Of a stretch of 64,000 nucleotides of DNA, positions 11,085-22,166 are shown piece by piece. The position numbers and the translations under genes are program-made. The notes beneath the pieces were generated by a model, which saw only the letters and a program-made list of their open reading frames with translations, did no database searches and was not told where the DNA came from. Source of the stretch: Diaporthe sp. PMI_573 (Eukaryota > Ascomycota > Sordariomycetes > Diaporthales > Diaporthaceae). The stretch's first letter is position 1; every line of letters starts with the position of its first letter. Location of the stretch: positions 868,001 to 932,000 of the forward strand of contig JAJTUP010000015.1 in NCBI GenBank assembly GCA_021399435.1, written 5' to 3'.

Positions 11085-12502
11085 GTCGATGGTTGCTTTC
11101 TACTGTACCTTGCATTGCCACGTCTGTCGTCTGACGACGCCTGCTATGAGAAGCCCAAACACCGCTCCACAACTGCTCGCGTTCCAGTTCCGCAAAGTAA
11201 CCCACAGGATGGTGGAAACTGCGGTGGAGATATGAACTGCCAGTAGATCAATGGTATGACTTCGGCAAACCCTTGTTGCACCCAACCTGTCTCAAGATTG
11301 AGGATACCTTCCCGCCCAGGGGTATTACCGCCAAGTTGGTGTACCATGGATCTAGATTCAAGTGCAGACCCATAGATAAAGGCCTTGAATTCGATTTGAC
11401 GTTGGCTTTCTTTCCTACCCACCGCCCCTTATTCCTTTCTCTTCTCTTTTGAAATCATAGCAACTCGTGCAAGGATGGGGTGTGCGAGCTCGCGATAGAG
11501 GAACTCACAGGCCTACCCTTCTCGATTCCTTCACACAAGCCAGCTCTAAGCTGCTGCAGCTTCCGAGGAGCTTGTAATTTACTCAATGCTACATTGGGCT
11601 GGCTCAGCCGTCTGCAGACAACTGCAATCACTCGGAGCTTCCCATAAAAGGCGCAATCAAAAGTTGATCAGATACCTCTCCAGAGTCCAAGTCTCTATTA
11701 GATTTTCAGTTGAACATGCGCTTTATACACAAATGCATGCTATGAACATGGCTCTCCGAAACAGGCTATCACATTTGAATGACGCTCGCAGGCACCAAAT
11801 TGTGATTTGTGGCACTCTCATGAGCTCTCACTCGTCAATCATAATCAGCTAGAGCCACCAGGCTTCCACTCATCTAGAGCTTTTGTGTAATGAAGAGGCT
11901 AGCTACCGAGGATAGAAGAAGCTAAAGGACATCCATTCCTCGGCAGTCTCCAATGATGCTATTCTATTAAAAATCCATAACATGGACAATTATGGCGATT
12001 AAGGTCACCTGATGGTCTTTTCTTCAATAAGGGGTTAATGCTTCCACTTAGTCCGGGACGTAATATGAACCCAGCTTTTCTTTAGGTAGGCCTGACGTTG
12101 GTGGCGGGCTACGGATACATTGCAGCATAGCAGCTGAGGCAGTTTTGGTGAGCCTAGAGGCTGGGCAGGACAGGTCAACGAAATCACAGGTAGAGTTCTT
12201 AGAGCACAGGGGTTGGGATTCCTTCGCGGAGACCAAGTTGTGCTAGCCGGATACGGGTGTATCTGCCTGGAAGAGGTTCAAAAATGCCCAGGCGGATGTC
12301 TGACTGCATGTGCTAGTCCGCTCTCAACCTCAATTTGCCTTGAAGGAGCAGATAGGCGTTAATTGGGATCCAGAAATTGTGGATTCTTCTTTGACAGCCC
12401 ACCTCGTGACCTCTCCGCTTCACCTCAGACTTTGCGACGTGCCTCTGTTGACGTGTGCTCTGACTTCCATCCCAAGCTTCATATTCGCGATTCACTGAAA
12501 CC
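11085..12502. other. gene-free stretch
   Basis: Open frames up to about 90 codons occur but lack supporting features. The stretch just before 12503 encodes a 62-codon frame (12310-12498) that might contain an upstream exon of the next gene, but no signal peptide or convincing splice join was found. Confidence 0.4.
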
Positions 12503-13589
12503 ATGCATTCGACACTGGTCTCCGGATGGACTGTGACCAACATTGTGAGCTGAAACGACACAGGCTTGTGGCGTCCTGCTCAGTGAACACTGACAGTCTC
12601 TAGGGCCCTCTGACAACAACCTACACGGCACCTCCGTCATGCTCAACAGACTTTGAGTACATCTACGTTGGACAGACCATTCTTGACACATATCTCAATG
12701 TCAGTTCAGTCTACCTCAGGGGCGCCGCATGCGACCAGCCCGTCCCGACGGTTGGAAGCTGCTTGCCATCAGGCGCGAAGCTCGACGAGGACTATAGTTC
12801 GGTAGACACCGACATAGTGCAGACGGGAACCACGCTCGGATACTACTCTCCCGGAATGGTCTGCCCATCTGGTTGGGACACCGTCGGCGTTGCCACCAAG
12901 ACGGAGGGGGGCTCCATCACGAGCTCCGGCCCCGGCTTCACTCGACCCACCTCGCTCGACGACATATACGACGTCCCCTACATCTACAATGTGGCCCCAA
13001 ATGTTCTATTGGCTGGGATGGATGAAGGTGATGCAGCTGTCCTGTGCTGTCCAAGGTAATTACGGCTCGGTCTTACGTCCATTTCTTTTGCAGGGGCAGT
13101 ATGGGGCTAACGACACTCGGGATCAGCTCATTCACCGCCGACCCAGCAGGGGGGTGTACCTCTTTTGTACAAACCTATAGTGTGCCCTCAGAGTACTGCG
13201 TGCGGCTTGTGGGTGACGGGGCCGGTGGTGATTTCGTAAACACTACTCTCAGCATCTGGGGGACGACCCTAACCGGGTCAGCCTACAGTTTCGCGGGTTC
13301 CGGAACCATCACAACTGTGACCGAGACGCTCGAGACGCCGACGGCCTCGACGGCCTCGACAGCCTCGACAGATGATTACGTTGGCGTATCCGTCGTGGCG
13401 ATGCTGTATCTTGTACATAATGCCACGGAAACAGCTGGGGGTATATCCTCGCCGACGTCGTCTTCTACCTCCTTGCCGTCCTCAGCTGCTTCGATGACCG
13501 CTAAAGGCCCGCAGCTGGCGTCTGTTGCACTCATCGTTTCAACAATGGCTGTGGCTTTCACATCGGGCTTTATGTTGATGCTGGCTTGA
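12503..13589 (+). CDS. extracellular protein, probable GPI anchor
   Basis: Proposed exons are 12503-12544, 12604-13055 and 13094-13589, with introns of 59 and 38 bp (GTGAGC...TCTAG; GTAATT...TGCAG); the joined frame is 329 residues. After a short first exon the protein reads GPLTTTYTAPPSC, then a cysteine-rich ectodomain (CDQPVPTVGSCLPSG, YYSPGMVCPSGW, AAVLCCPR). This pattern is seen in many uncharacterised fungal cell-surface proteins. A Thr/Ser-rich stalk with three TAS repeats follows, then a hydrophobic C-terminal segment with no basic tail (about residues 303-329), which fits a GPI-attachment signal. The weak point is the N terminus: the first exon encodes no obvious signal peptide, so the true start may lie further upstream. 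The function is unknown; a wall or surface protein is inferred. Confidence 0.65.
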
Positions 13590-13867
13590 GGCGCTCCGTT
13601 GGTTGTCTACATGTATATTCCTGCACAAGTGTCCAAGCTTCCTCGCTTGAACCCTGACACAGCACTCTCATTCGTAGATATCGATAATAAAGTTGTTCTA
13701 AGGGTACATTGAAACGTCCCCGAAGCACCCGTGGTCGTCAATGTGTACATCAGACTGAGAGATCAGGGTTCCGTAGATAAGGAGGGGAGACACCTCACCA
13801 GCAGCCCATAAGTCAAGTCTTCAGGCGAGACATAACTACCAAGTGTCGGCGCTGAACGCTAGCTAAT

Positions 13868-14372
13868 CGCTATGCTCCCCAATCATTTGAAATGGAATTA
13901 AAAGGACAACGAGCGCGACATGATCCAGTGGTCAACGTCGAACTTCGAGTTGAGACACCAGCGCGAGCAGAAACGAAGGGCATTGGTGATGAGTGCCACC
14001 GCACAAAGACGAACCACCGCGGCCAAATCGCTCTTCTTCGATCACCTAGGCGTGTTGCAGATTCCAGCGTTCGTACGCGCGACGGCTGAATCACGTGGCT
14101 TGTTAGCTATATCTCGGTTACGAGGATCACATACTCGACGCATCTGTAACATTGCAAGATGAGGTGACGCAGCTCTTGGCTGTGTTTACGAACCATCCGC
14201 CATTGCAGGTGCAAGTGATGTTGGTCACTGAGCAGTTCGATCGAGTGATTGTGTCCAGAAAGCAGGTGATCGGTTCCAAGAAGTATAATTGTGTTAGCAG
14301 CAGCCGCAGGATGCACAAAGTCGAATTTTGGTCATCGGTAGGGAGAATGCAGCTTATACCACACCGGGGCAT
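13868..14372 (-). pseudogene. decayed CFEM/PTH11-like receptor
   Basis: Minus strand. The first part (14372-14130) encodes a CFEM-like cysteine pattern: MPRCGISC, then FLEPITCFLD, SNCSVTNITCTC and SCVTSSC, ending beside a GTATGT donor. After a possible intron the second part (14026-13868) encodes a membrane segment with the typical first-loop signature of PTH11-class receptors: ALRFCSRWCLNSKF then DVDHWIM. That second part is interrupted by TAA and TGA within about 15 codons, and no further transmembrane helices follow. PTH11-type proteins are seven-helix G-protein-coupled receptors with an extracellular CFEM domain that sense surfaces or hosts. Inferred: a truncated, dead remnant. The CFEM half alone might persist as a reading frame. 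Confidence 0.5.
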
Positions 14373-15731
14373 GCTTTCTAACGCTTGCAGGGCATTCGTT
14401 ACGTTACCCGGTTAGCAGATGCCGAACGCTGAGAGAGTCTGGATCAAAAAGGTGATATTAATATCCATCTTAGTAGCTTCTTCGTAGTTGCGAAGCCCGA
14501 GCCAGGAGGTCTGGTCGAATGGAACGGCAGCAATGCAAAATGGTTGAAGAGAACTAAGCTGGGTGACATCCGGTGACTCTGAGAAGACGAGGCCGGGGTA
14601 TTATTCCGTGTCCATGACCTGGGACGTCCCCAAGGCATATCCTCCTGTTTCTCATGAAAAGCAATGACATCCGAGGGACCAAGAACATCCGAGCAGGGAG
14701 TAGCTGCGACTCCGATTCAAAAGAATGAATGGGTTGGTGGTTCGGGTTTGGAATTCGACTCGGGCAGCATGTATCACCTGCACACTGGATCACAGTTACT
14801 AAATTAGGCCGTTAACCGTGAACTGGACCTATGTCGTGTCACGTCATTGACCGATGGGCTGTCTGAGGCAAGATGTCTCATTGGAGTGCTGATCTTTTTC
14901 GCCATATCACCCTCATACCCTCAACGACTGATCCTTCCTATGACCTGTTCATGCAGCAGGAACTACAACCAATTCGCAGCAGAAATCGCCGGAGACACCA
15001 CGCTTGGAAGGGATGGCAATCCCGCAGATGCGGAGTGCTACAGATGACACAGACCTGTATTCCCGAGTGGCGGTGACGACCTCGATATGCGAAATGTTCA
15101 TTGTGGTGGTTACGCATCTCTGCGCGGCCGATATTTGAAATAACAGATGAGCTGCATATCGAGCCATACAGTCATGATGATTCCAGTAGCTCCTGCTTTG
15201 ACTGCAGCGCCAAAGAAGCGTTGACTGGTTGACCAGGAGTGACCACAGACGCACCCCATCGCAAACAGTCCGACGCGGCTAAGCCGTACCACGTGATATT
15301 TCAAATATTGGATATGGCAATGCGAGCCATGTCTACCTCCGTGATGATCCAAAATATTTTGCATGCCCTGTGAAGCATGCAACCTACTTACTGTTGCCCG
15401 TCCAGACTGGAAAATAGTCAGAACGGCCGAGCCACTTCCACACACGTTACGTTGTTCGATACAGGAAAAGCTGTCAAGTGGAGCGTGCTGGCTTCCCCAG
15501 AAGAGTTTACTGTGAGCCCATTGAAGTTCTGGGAACAAGATGCGGACTGCAAACAAATTCGTGGTTTCAGCATCCCAGAGCAAGGCCGGCACAAGTGCCC
15601 CGGTGAAGATGTACTCGCCAGTTGTTTACCTTGCCTCAGCAGTAACGGAGTCAGGATCCAGAGGAACGAAAGCACGTGAGTGTAAGAGCTCAGATGAACA
15701 AAATTGATATTTGTTTCAAGCTATATAGCCC
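14373..15731. other. gene-free stretch with possible relics
   Basis: A minus-strand frame at 15418-15675 starts with a hydrophobic segment (MLSFLWILTPLLL), and a 160-codon frame covers 15110-15592. Neither has a recognised domain, and the two conflict in frame. They could be remnants of a membrane protein related to the decayed receptor downstream, but I cannot support that. Confidence 0.35.
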
Positions 15732-17121
15732 TCACGTAGGCAGGACCATATTAGGCTCCTGTGCAAAATACTCAGGCAAGTACGCCGACCCATCAAAGGC
15801 CTCGCCAGAACCATCATAGGGGCTTAAGTCGTTCTCATGGAACCGCCACCTATTATATATTTGCTCAAGCACCGGTAACCCCCCGGCGCCGACGAGCTTC
15901 AGGTTCGGCGTCGGAATGGGCTTCCGCTTCGTGGGGTCGGTGTGGAAGGCGCCGGGGTATGACAGGCTGTTGTTGATACCCGCGAGGTTGTCTGGGTCCC
16001 CGGGGTTCTGGAAGCCCGAAGAGGCCGCGACGTGCTGGAACACGTTGGCGCCGACGTCGTACCGTCCCAGGCAGGGCAGCCCCCAGTTGTTCTGCAGCGT
16101 TGCTAGTATAGAGTAGTGTGTGTAGTAGGTGTCGTCCTCGGAGCCCTTCAGCGCGCTGGGGACCGCGTTTCCGAGGAGGAGGGACCCGATCTTGTTGGGG
16201 ATTTCGTACGATTCACTTTCGTCGTAGGTGAGCATTATGAGGGTACGCTCCTTGAAGATGCCGTCGGCTAGGAGAGGCTCGACAAAGTGGTGTGCCCATG
16301 AGGTTGCGTATTCAAGTGTAGTATTGTGGCCGTCGTTCATCATGTTAGGTGACATGAAGACGAATTGTGGCACCTGGTTGGCTGCGAGGTCCCGCTTGAA
16401 GTCGTCGAAGGAGCCGATGGACCAGAGGCGAGTCCCGTTGTTGGCGATGTTGTCATAGGATACGAAGGGGCTAGAGTTCGAGAGGTCAGTCTGTCGGCTG
16501 CTCCCATGGACGAAAAGGCGGCCTTCCAAGCGGATTTGGCAGAGCGTACTTGTGCTTCCTAACATAATCCCATGTTCCGTTCCCCGTGCTACCCTCGCTC
16601 GCCAGGCCCATGTACCCAGGACCTGGCAGGTCTTCGAAGTAGCCTCCCCATGGGATTTCTTTTGTGTCTAACAGATCCACCACCGTCGATACGTTCTCCG
16701 GTATTCGGACGTGGTCGTCGTGGTTCATGCCGAAGTAGTCGCCCCCGATGGCGGCGATATAATTTGGTTGCGAGGGATGCGTCTGGGCGTAGAATTTGGT
16801 GAGCGAGATGCCCTCCCTTTTCAGGTCGGCGAAGTGGTCGTCCTTGACGACCTTGTCGAAGTCCTGTATTTGCACGGGCTGTCAATAACGCATCCAACCA
16901 GCTTTGCGCAGTCTGGAGTCTGGAGTCTGGAGTAGGAGGAGGGACCAGAGCCGAGGCAATGCAAGGAGGCGCACCTGGTTCTCGAGCCATATGGTGATGA
17001 AGCGGTCAAAGGACCGTCCGCCGTCAACAATCTTGAACTTCTGGCCTGTGCCCAGTGCCAGCGCCGGCGCAAGCCCTGCGAGGCCGGCGAGGCCGACGAG
17101 TAAACTGTACGCGGATGGCAT
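15732..17121 (-). CDS. secreted acid phosphatase, phosphoesterase family
   Basis: Three exons, 17121-16975, 16863-16550 and 16470-15732, joined at GT-AG sites, give 399 residues. The signal peptide is MPSAYSLLVGLAGLAGLAPALA. Family signatures of the fungal PhoA-type acid phosphatase/phospholipase C-like phosphoesterases (PF04185) follow: ITIWLENQ-DFDKV across intron 1, THPSQPNYIAAIGGDYFG, the HVRIPENVSTVVDLL block, VFMSPNMMNDGH, and LIMLTYDESE. Intron 2 was placed so that YVRKHN runs into PFVSYDNIAN, matching the usual continuity. Such enzymes release phosphate from organic esters outside the cell and are usually induced by phosphate starvation; nothing here shows the control. Intron 1 contains a 7-bp tandem repeat. 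The gene appears intact. Confidence 0.9.
16911..16931. repeat. 7-bp tandem repeat inside phosphatase intron 1
   Basis: Three perfect copies of GTCTGGA lie within the first intron of the acid phosphatase gene (intron 16864-16974). They are not near the splice borders and are probably a neutral minisatellite seed. Confidence 0.8.
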
Positions 17122-17822
17122 CGTCGCGCAGTGCTGTTATGGTATCATGGGGGAAGCCAAGCGCCAAGGTGGCCGTTCGAGAACCATTGCTTGCTACACA
17201 GCACCTGGCTGCAGTGCGCCGTGCTTTGTTTCGCGTTTCATCTGTGCCCCGCCTGCCCGCCTGCAGGGCCCGGCGTCGAAAGCCTCGAGGCTGTTTGTTG
17301 CATTGGCGGGTCCCTGGCAATTGGCGATCTGGTTACTGTGTATAATGCACATCCTGTGCAGAGTCGAGCGAAAGCTTCAACTGAATCGATGTCAATTGAT
17401 CTTCCACGACGCCACAATGCTGATGCCAATCCTGGTTCGACCCACTGCTCTGCAGTAGGTACCCCGGATCGCCCAGGCGGGACCCCACAGCGTCCCCATC
17501 CCCCGCAGCGCCCTTGCACATGCGTTCCTGTACGCGCAACAGCATGGTGGTCTCTATCTTCTCTAGTCAGGTCCTCTGCTACTGAACAGAGAAGGCATAC
17601 TCAAATTACAGGATATTCATAGATTTGTTGAGAGCTCATGCCGCCCGCGGGCTGGCCGAGCCAGGTCAAATACTGTGCTGCAGAGAGGAGGGTATCAGGG
17701 CACCACGCTCAACTTGTGTACTCGACTGCCCCCTTTCCTGTTCGATTGCCTTCCACACATCATCTCGTCGTTAGAGGCGTACAACCATGGCTTACGATTA
17801 CATTGCACATTTCCTGTCCCGT
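17122..17822. other. intergenic stretch
   Basis: About 700 bp between the start of the acid phosphatase gene and the end of the transcription factor gene, both on the minus strand. The frames here are short and without features. It should hold the phosphatase promoter and the regulator's 3' end. Confidence 0.5.
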
Positions 17823-20420
17823 CTAATATGCGTCCCAAGTATCCACCGCCCACAGCTCATTCAGGTTGAATCCAAGCAACTCCATGTTGAACTCGGGGTT
17901 CAGCGGCGCTTGGGGCTGCATCTGCATTTGTGAGGGATCGCGGTTACCACGGCGTTCCGGAGAAGGCCCGGCCAGAGGCCCGGCCCCATCGGGAGGTAGA
18001 CTTACGGTGGGATCCGCCGCGGCCAGCCACCAAGGTGTGCTTGGCAGCCCAGCCACGTCTCCCCCTCCACTGACCGCAACCCCTCCTCCTCCACCAGCCC
18101 CGGTCGAAGCTGAAGCAACAGAAGCAGCAGCAGCAGACACCCCCGGCTGCAGGTAGGGCGTGATGGTCTTGGCCCTCTCGAGCAGGCTGGGCCCTTCCGC
18201 CCGTGCCTGCAGGTTCGATCCGCCGCCCTGTTGGGAGTGTTGAGCCTGGGCGGCCGCGATCTGCTGCTGCTGCTGGGGCCCCAGCACCGGTGGCTCCTGT
18301 CCCGCAAGCAGGCGATAGTGCAGGTTGATGAACCTCTCCGCGCTGGAGCTCTTGGCCGTCTGGCTGTCCTTGATCCCCAGGTGCGTCTCGAGCAGCCCGT
18401 AGGCAGCGCACATGATGCTGTATCCCCACGGCTCGTTGTTCCCGCATCGCAGGATCCGGTCCTCTTTCATCTGGAGGCACTGGTCCAGCAGCTTGAGCGT
18501 GTGCGGGCTGTTGACCATGATCATGTTTGTGCTCCCGCGAGACTGAAGCATTGTGACGCTCGTCAGGTTCAGGGCGAGGGTAAGGGCGTCCTCACGCAAG
18601 AAGTTCAGTGTGCGCACGCCAAACTCTGTCAGTTTGTCGTGCAGGAGAACCATGTCCCGCGCCGCGTTGTAGAACATGACCTCCGAGAACTGGTACTTGG
18701 AGTTGACCTTGCGCATCCGCAGAAATGGCTGATGCAGCGGCATAATATACTGCCGCAGCTGCACGTGGAGGAGCGTATATGCAAGCAGAGGCTTGGGCGA
18801 CTCCTGTTCATCCATACTCGCCGATGTATCCCACGACGGGAGCGCGTCGATCTCTTGTGTTATCTCGTTCGTGTAGCGGATTACTTGTTCGTAGTCGAGA
18901 TCTTCCGGCGGGCCTGATAACAGCCTGCTCAGCTCCAGCCGAAGGGGCAGACTCTGCCGGCATAGGTGCTGGAAGGACGAGCCAGTGTATTCGGAGACCG
19001 GCCTAGATGGCGGCAATTCTGTCACGTCCACGTCAAACTCGTCGTCGTCGATGTTCCTGGGAGGTTTGACATCCAGATGAAGCGAACTGACGATGGTCGG
19101 TAACCCATGGTCGAAGGATGCCTGAAAGTCAAATTCCTGTATTGTTGCCCAGAGTCTCCTTCGCATCTCTTGGTTGAAAACAGAAATATTGCGGCTAGCA
19201 CCAATCATGGCGTCAGGGTCGCGATGCAAGCCCAGCGAAATGCCCTCACGGGTCAGTATGCCAGAGTTGGTCCAAAAACGCTTCTTCTTGACATTGTTGA
19301 CCCTCTTGGCGAGATACAATAGTAGTGCTATCTGGTAGTGTATGAGACGGCGGTGCTTGTGGCTCTGCTTCCTGTGCCATTCTTCACAAGCCCAGATCCA
19401 TTTCTCGGCTGTCTGATGAGCGCACGACACCATCCCCGTGAACTTGGGCGGTGATGAGGAGTTGCTGTGCATACAGGCCGAGACAGCCATCATGGCGAGG
19501 ATGAGTGCGGTATGCGCCGCAGGTCGCACTTCGGTTGGTATCCAGAACCTTTCGTACTGGCGCCTGAAGCTGGGGATGTGAACGATGCGGTGGAGCTGCT
19601 CAAACTGGTCCAGGTACAGCGAGGTGAGCATGTCCGTCTCCATCTTGGAGGGCAAGTGCTGTTCGAGCTCGAGGTCGGCAGCCTTGAACTTTGCCTCTCG
19701 CACCACCTTCCTCTGGTCGCGGTCCTTGGTCCGCGCAGCCACATGCAGTGGCTTGAGCCACTCCTCCGCCGTCTCCTTCATGAATGGGGACAGTCCTGTC
19801 AACTGGCTGAAGGCCATGGAGGCGTTGTGGGGTCCAAAGTAGCGGGTCCGGAACTCCTTGCCTCGGAAGAAGCGCATCTCGTCGCCCGCATCGTGGCCGT
19901 ACTGCATGAACTCGGGCAGCTTGTGCTCCGGCACCAGGTCCGGGTCGGGCCTCGCGGCGGCCTGGGAGTTGGCGTCGGCGGCGAGGCCGCCCTCACCGCC
20001 CAGCTGTTTGGACAGCAGGTTCTTGAGCTGGGAGACCTCGATCTCCAGCCGCCGTATGCGGTCAAAGTCCCTGGCGCTGTCCTTGCGGACGAGATTGTCA
20101 TTGGACAAGGACAGCCGACCATCATACTGGGAGAGCTGCAGGCCGGCGGGCTTTGGGGGCGGCGCAACCCCCGGCCTGGTCTCGTATGTGCAGCGGTCCG
20201 GCGTGCCTGACTTGAGACATCTCTCGCACGGGTAGCCCCGGTCACACGACAGCTTCCTCCGGCGGCATTCCAGGCAGGAGAGCCGGACTCGCTGCCTCTT
20301 GCGGGGCGGCTGGTCGCCGTTCCTTGATTCGGAGTGGTCTCCGTCGCCGCCGGGAGAGCTGGGTGTTGAGTGTTCGTCTCCGTGGGCAGCCTCGGAATCT
20401 GCTCTGGCAGACTCGGACAT
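17823..20420 (-). CDS. Zn2Cys6 fungal transcription factor
   Basis: One uninterrupted frame of 865 residues from the ATG at 20420 (MSESARADSEAAHG); an upstream in-frame ATG at 20492 is possible but gives an atypical leader. Residues 49-77 form a perfect binuclear zinc cluster, CX2CX6CX5CX2CX8C (Cys 49, 52, 59, 65, 68, 77), preceded by basic PPRKRQRVR. A short coiled linker (RIRRLEIEVSQLKNLLS) follows and may dimerise. The middle third matches the fungal-specific regulator domain (around LDQFEQLHRIVHIPSFRRQY and RRLWATIQEFDFQASFD). The C terminus is low-complexity, with runs of Gln, Ala and Gly, ending FNLNELWAVDTWDAY, likely an activation region. It is a nuclear DNA-binding regulator; its targets cannot be read from sequence. 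The stop codon is TAG. Confidence 0.93.
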   Translation of the reverse strand: MSESARADSEAAHGDEHSTPSSPGGDGDHSESRNGDQPPRKRQRVRLSCLECRRRKLSCDRGYPCERCLKSGTPDRCTYETRPGVAPPPKPAGLQLSQYDGRLSLSNDNLVRKDSARDFDRIRRLEIEVSQLKNLLSKQLGGEGGLAADANSQAAARPDPDLVPEHKLPEFMQYGHDAGDEMRFFRGKEFRTRYFGPHNASMAFSQLTGLSPFMKETAEEWLKPLHVAARTKDRDQRKVVREAKFKAADLELEQHLPSKMETDMLTSLYLDQFEQLHRIVHIPSFRRQYERFWIPTEVRPAAHTALILAMMAVSACMHSNSSSPPKFTGMVSCAHQTAEKWIWACEEWHRKQSHKHRRLIHYQIALLLYLAKRVNNVKKKRFWTNSGILTREGISLGLHRDPDAMIGASRNISVFNQEMRRRLWATIQEFDFQASFDHGLPTIVSSLHLDVKPPRNIDDDEFDVDVTELPPSRPVSEYTGSSFQHLCRQSLPLRLELSRLLSGPPEDLDYEQVIRYTNEITQEIDALPSWDTSASMDEQESPKPLLAYTLLHVQLRQYIMPLHQPFLRMRKVNSKYQFSEVMFYNAARDMVLLHDKLTEFGVRTLNFLREDALTLALNLTSVTMLQSRGSTNMIMVNSPHTLKLLDQCLQMKEDRILRCGNNEPWGYSIMCAAYGLLETHLGIKDSQTAKSSSAERFINLHYRLLAGQEPPVLGPQQQQQIAAAQAQHSQQGGGSNLQARAEGPSLLERAKTITPYLQPGVSAAAASVASASTGAGGGGGVAVSGGGDVAGLPSTPWWLAAADPTVSLPPDGAGPLAGPSPERRGNRDPSQMQMQPQAPLNPEFNMELLGFNLNELWAVDTWDAY

Positions 20421-22166
20421 TGTTGGCTGTGTGGGCTGGTCGGGCGTGTCGGCGAGCCGAGAGGTGTTTGCGCGGAAACCGAGATGGCCCAAGGTTCAAC
20501 TCAGGCGGGCAATGGTACGACGCAGTCAAGGTTTAGTGCTCGCACGGTGGCTCTGGGCACCCATCCGGCTTCCGAGACAGTGCCTGGAATCAGGCGAGCG
20601 GGCCTCACCCACCGAGAGAGCGGGCCTTGAAGAGTGCGCAGAGGATGATGCACGAGGACGTGATAGGCTTATCACACAGGCTGGGGCTTTGGAGTCCGGC
20701 CACCAGCAGACAAGATGTCATCGTTTAGGCTCTGGCCTCGACTGAGAATTGGGAGAAAAGTCGGGATGGACCACACCCTCTCTGGAAGGCTGTGGCATCG
20801 GCGCGAGCAATCTGGAGCGGAGCCAGCCCGCACTCTGCTCGGGCCTCTCGGAGCTGCGAGCTTGGCCATCAAGTACTACGTGGTATACCGGGCCAAGGCA
20901 GGCCGCCCTGCGCTACCAGACCTTTATTATTACCCGTGCCGTGGTCGGGCAATGGTCGTTGGGATCGTCAATTGTGCACGCCCTTTGGCTGACGCGTAGG
21001 TGCTATGATGACACAGCCGTTCGGTCACTTTGGTCGGGATTACTCTTGTCCACGACAAATGTTTCGAGAGCGGTTCAAGGCTCAGTTCGCTGATGAGAAC
21101 CGTCATCGAAACCCTCGTGCGAGCCCTGGGGTCGGACATATCTGCCAGCGTGAGCAACGCTGGCGGCCCCCAGTCCGTGTGGCGTCGAGGAACCGCCAAG
21201 GCTCGGCGATTAGGTCGGTTTCCGAGTTTCAATCCCACGGCCACAATGGCCAACACATGTGGCAATGTGAAATTGGTGTGTTTCTTTTTGTTACGATAGT
21301 CTCTGCATTTACAGTACGCCAATGCAAATATCTTTGGACCGAAGTCGGGCTGTGCGAGCCACGACGGGGCGGCTCATGAGATCTGTGCCCTTGTGAGTCG
21401 CGGAGCCACGGTCAAAAGATGACTGAGAACCAGCTCGTTGAACGAGAAATCGACGACTGCCACATCTCGTACGGGGCGTCAGACCGAGACGGCCGAGCGA
21501 CTGCATGCCATTTGCAATTGCTGCGTCGAAGCCACAAATTGGAGGGAACTCGCGACCCTGAGCCCATGCTCCTCCTGAACACCCCTTGCTTGTTAAATGT
21601 TTTGTTTCCCTTTTCGTTCCGATGCTAGCTGCTTGCAAGCTGCATGCAGCCATCCTTACTGGCAAGGAATGAATACTGCTGGGACAGTCTTTATATCTGC
21701 AGCTCGCGCACGGCCGGCGCGGAATGCCACGCTGGTGATGGCTTCAGACGCATGGACCGAGTGTCCTGGGCGACGTTAAAAGTGCCGTGAGAAACATCGA
21801 GACACTCCTCAACGACTCGGGCAGGTGGGAAGATGTGTGCTGGAATTGTGCCTTCCACAAGTGCTGGAAGTTCTGTGGCTGCTTCTGCCTGCCTCTGCTT
21901 GGGTTTGCGCCTTCCCTGCGGGCGGGTAGAGGCTCGTCTCCTGCTACCTACCTCCTGCTCAACAATGCTCATTCTCTGCTCTCTGGACGTAAACAATCCC
22001 GCGACACATGAGCCGTGTTGTGCCGGGCTCGGCGCTCTCCTGCCCCTTGTTTGGGCTCGAATCTTTGATTTTTGCCTCTGCTAGGCCGCCTCCCTATCTA
22101 GGCTGTCTTCAAATTCCTCCAACTCCGCGAGCATCGCTCTTCTGGTCCCTTGTCTGGCGCTTCACA
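20421..22166. promoter_or_regulatory. 1.7-kb divergent intergenic region
   Basis: This region lies between two genes transcribed away from each other: the zinc-cluster regulator (-) and the 1160-residue protein (+). It contains many overlapping short frames but none with coding signs. CT-rich sequence before 22167 fits a fungal 5' leader. A long divergent promoter is common for regulatory genes in these fungi. I found no specific binding site that I can support. Confidence 0.45.

Noticed and set aside
12310..12498. Upstream frame as first exon of the GPI-anchored protein gene
   Set aside because: It lacks a signal peptide and I found no splice pair that joins it in frame.
18231..18917. 228-codon plus-strand frame
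   Set aside because: It is the antisense shadow of the intact zinc-cluster regulator and has no domain.
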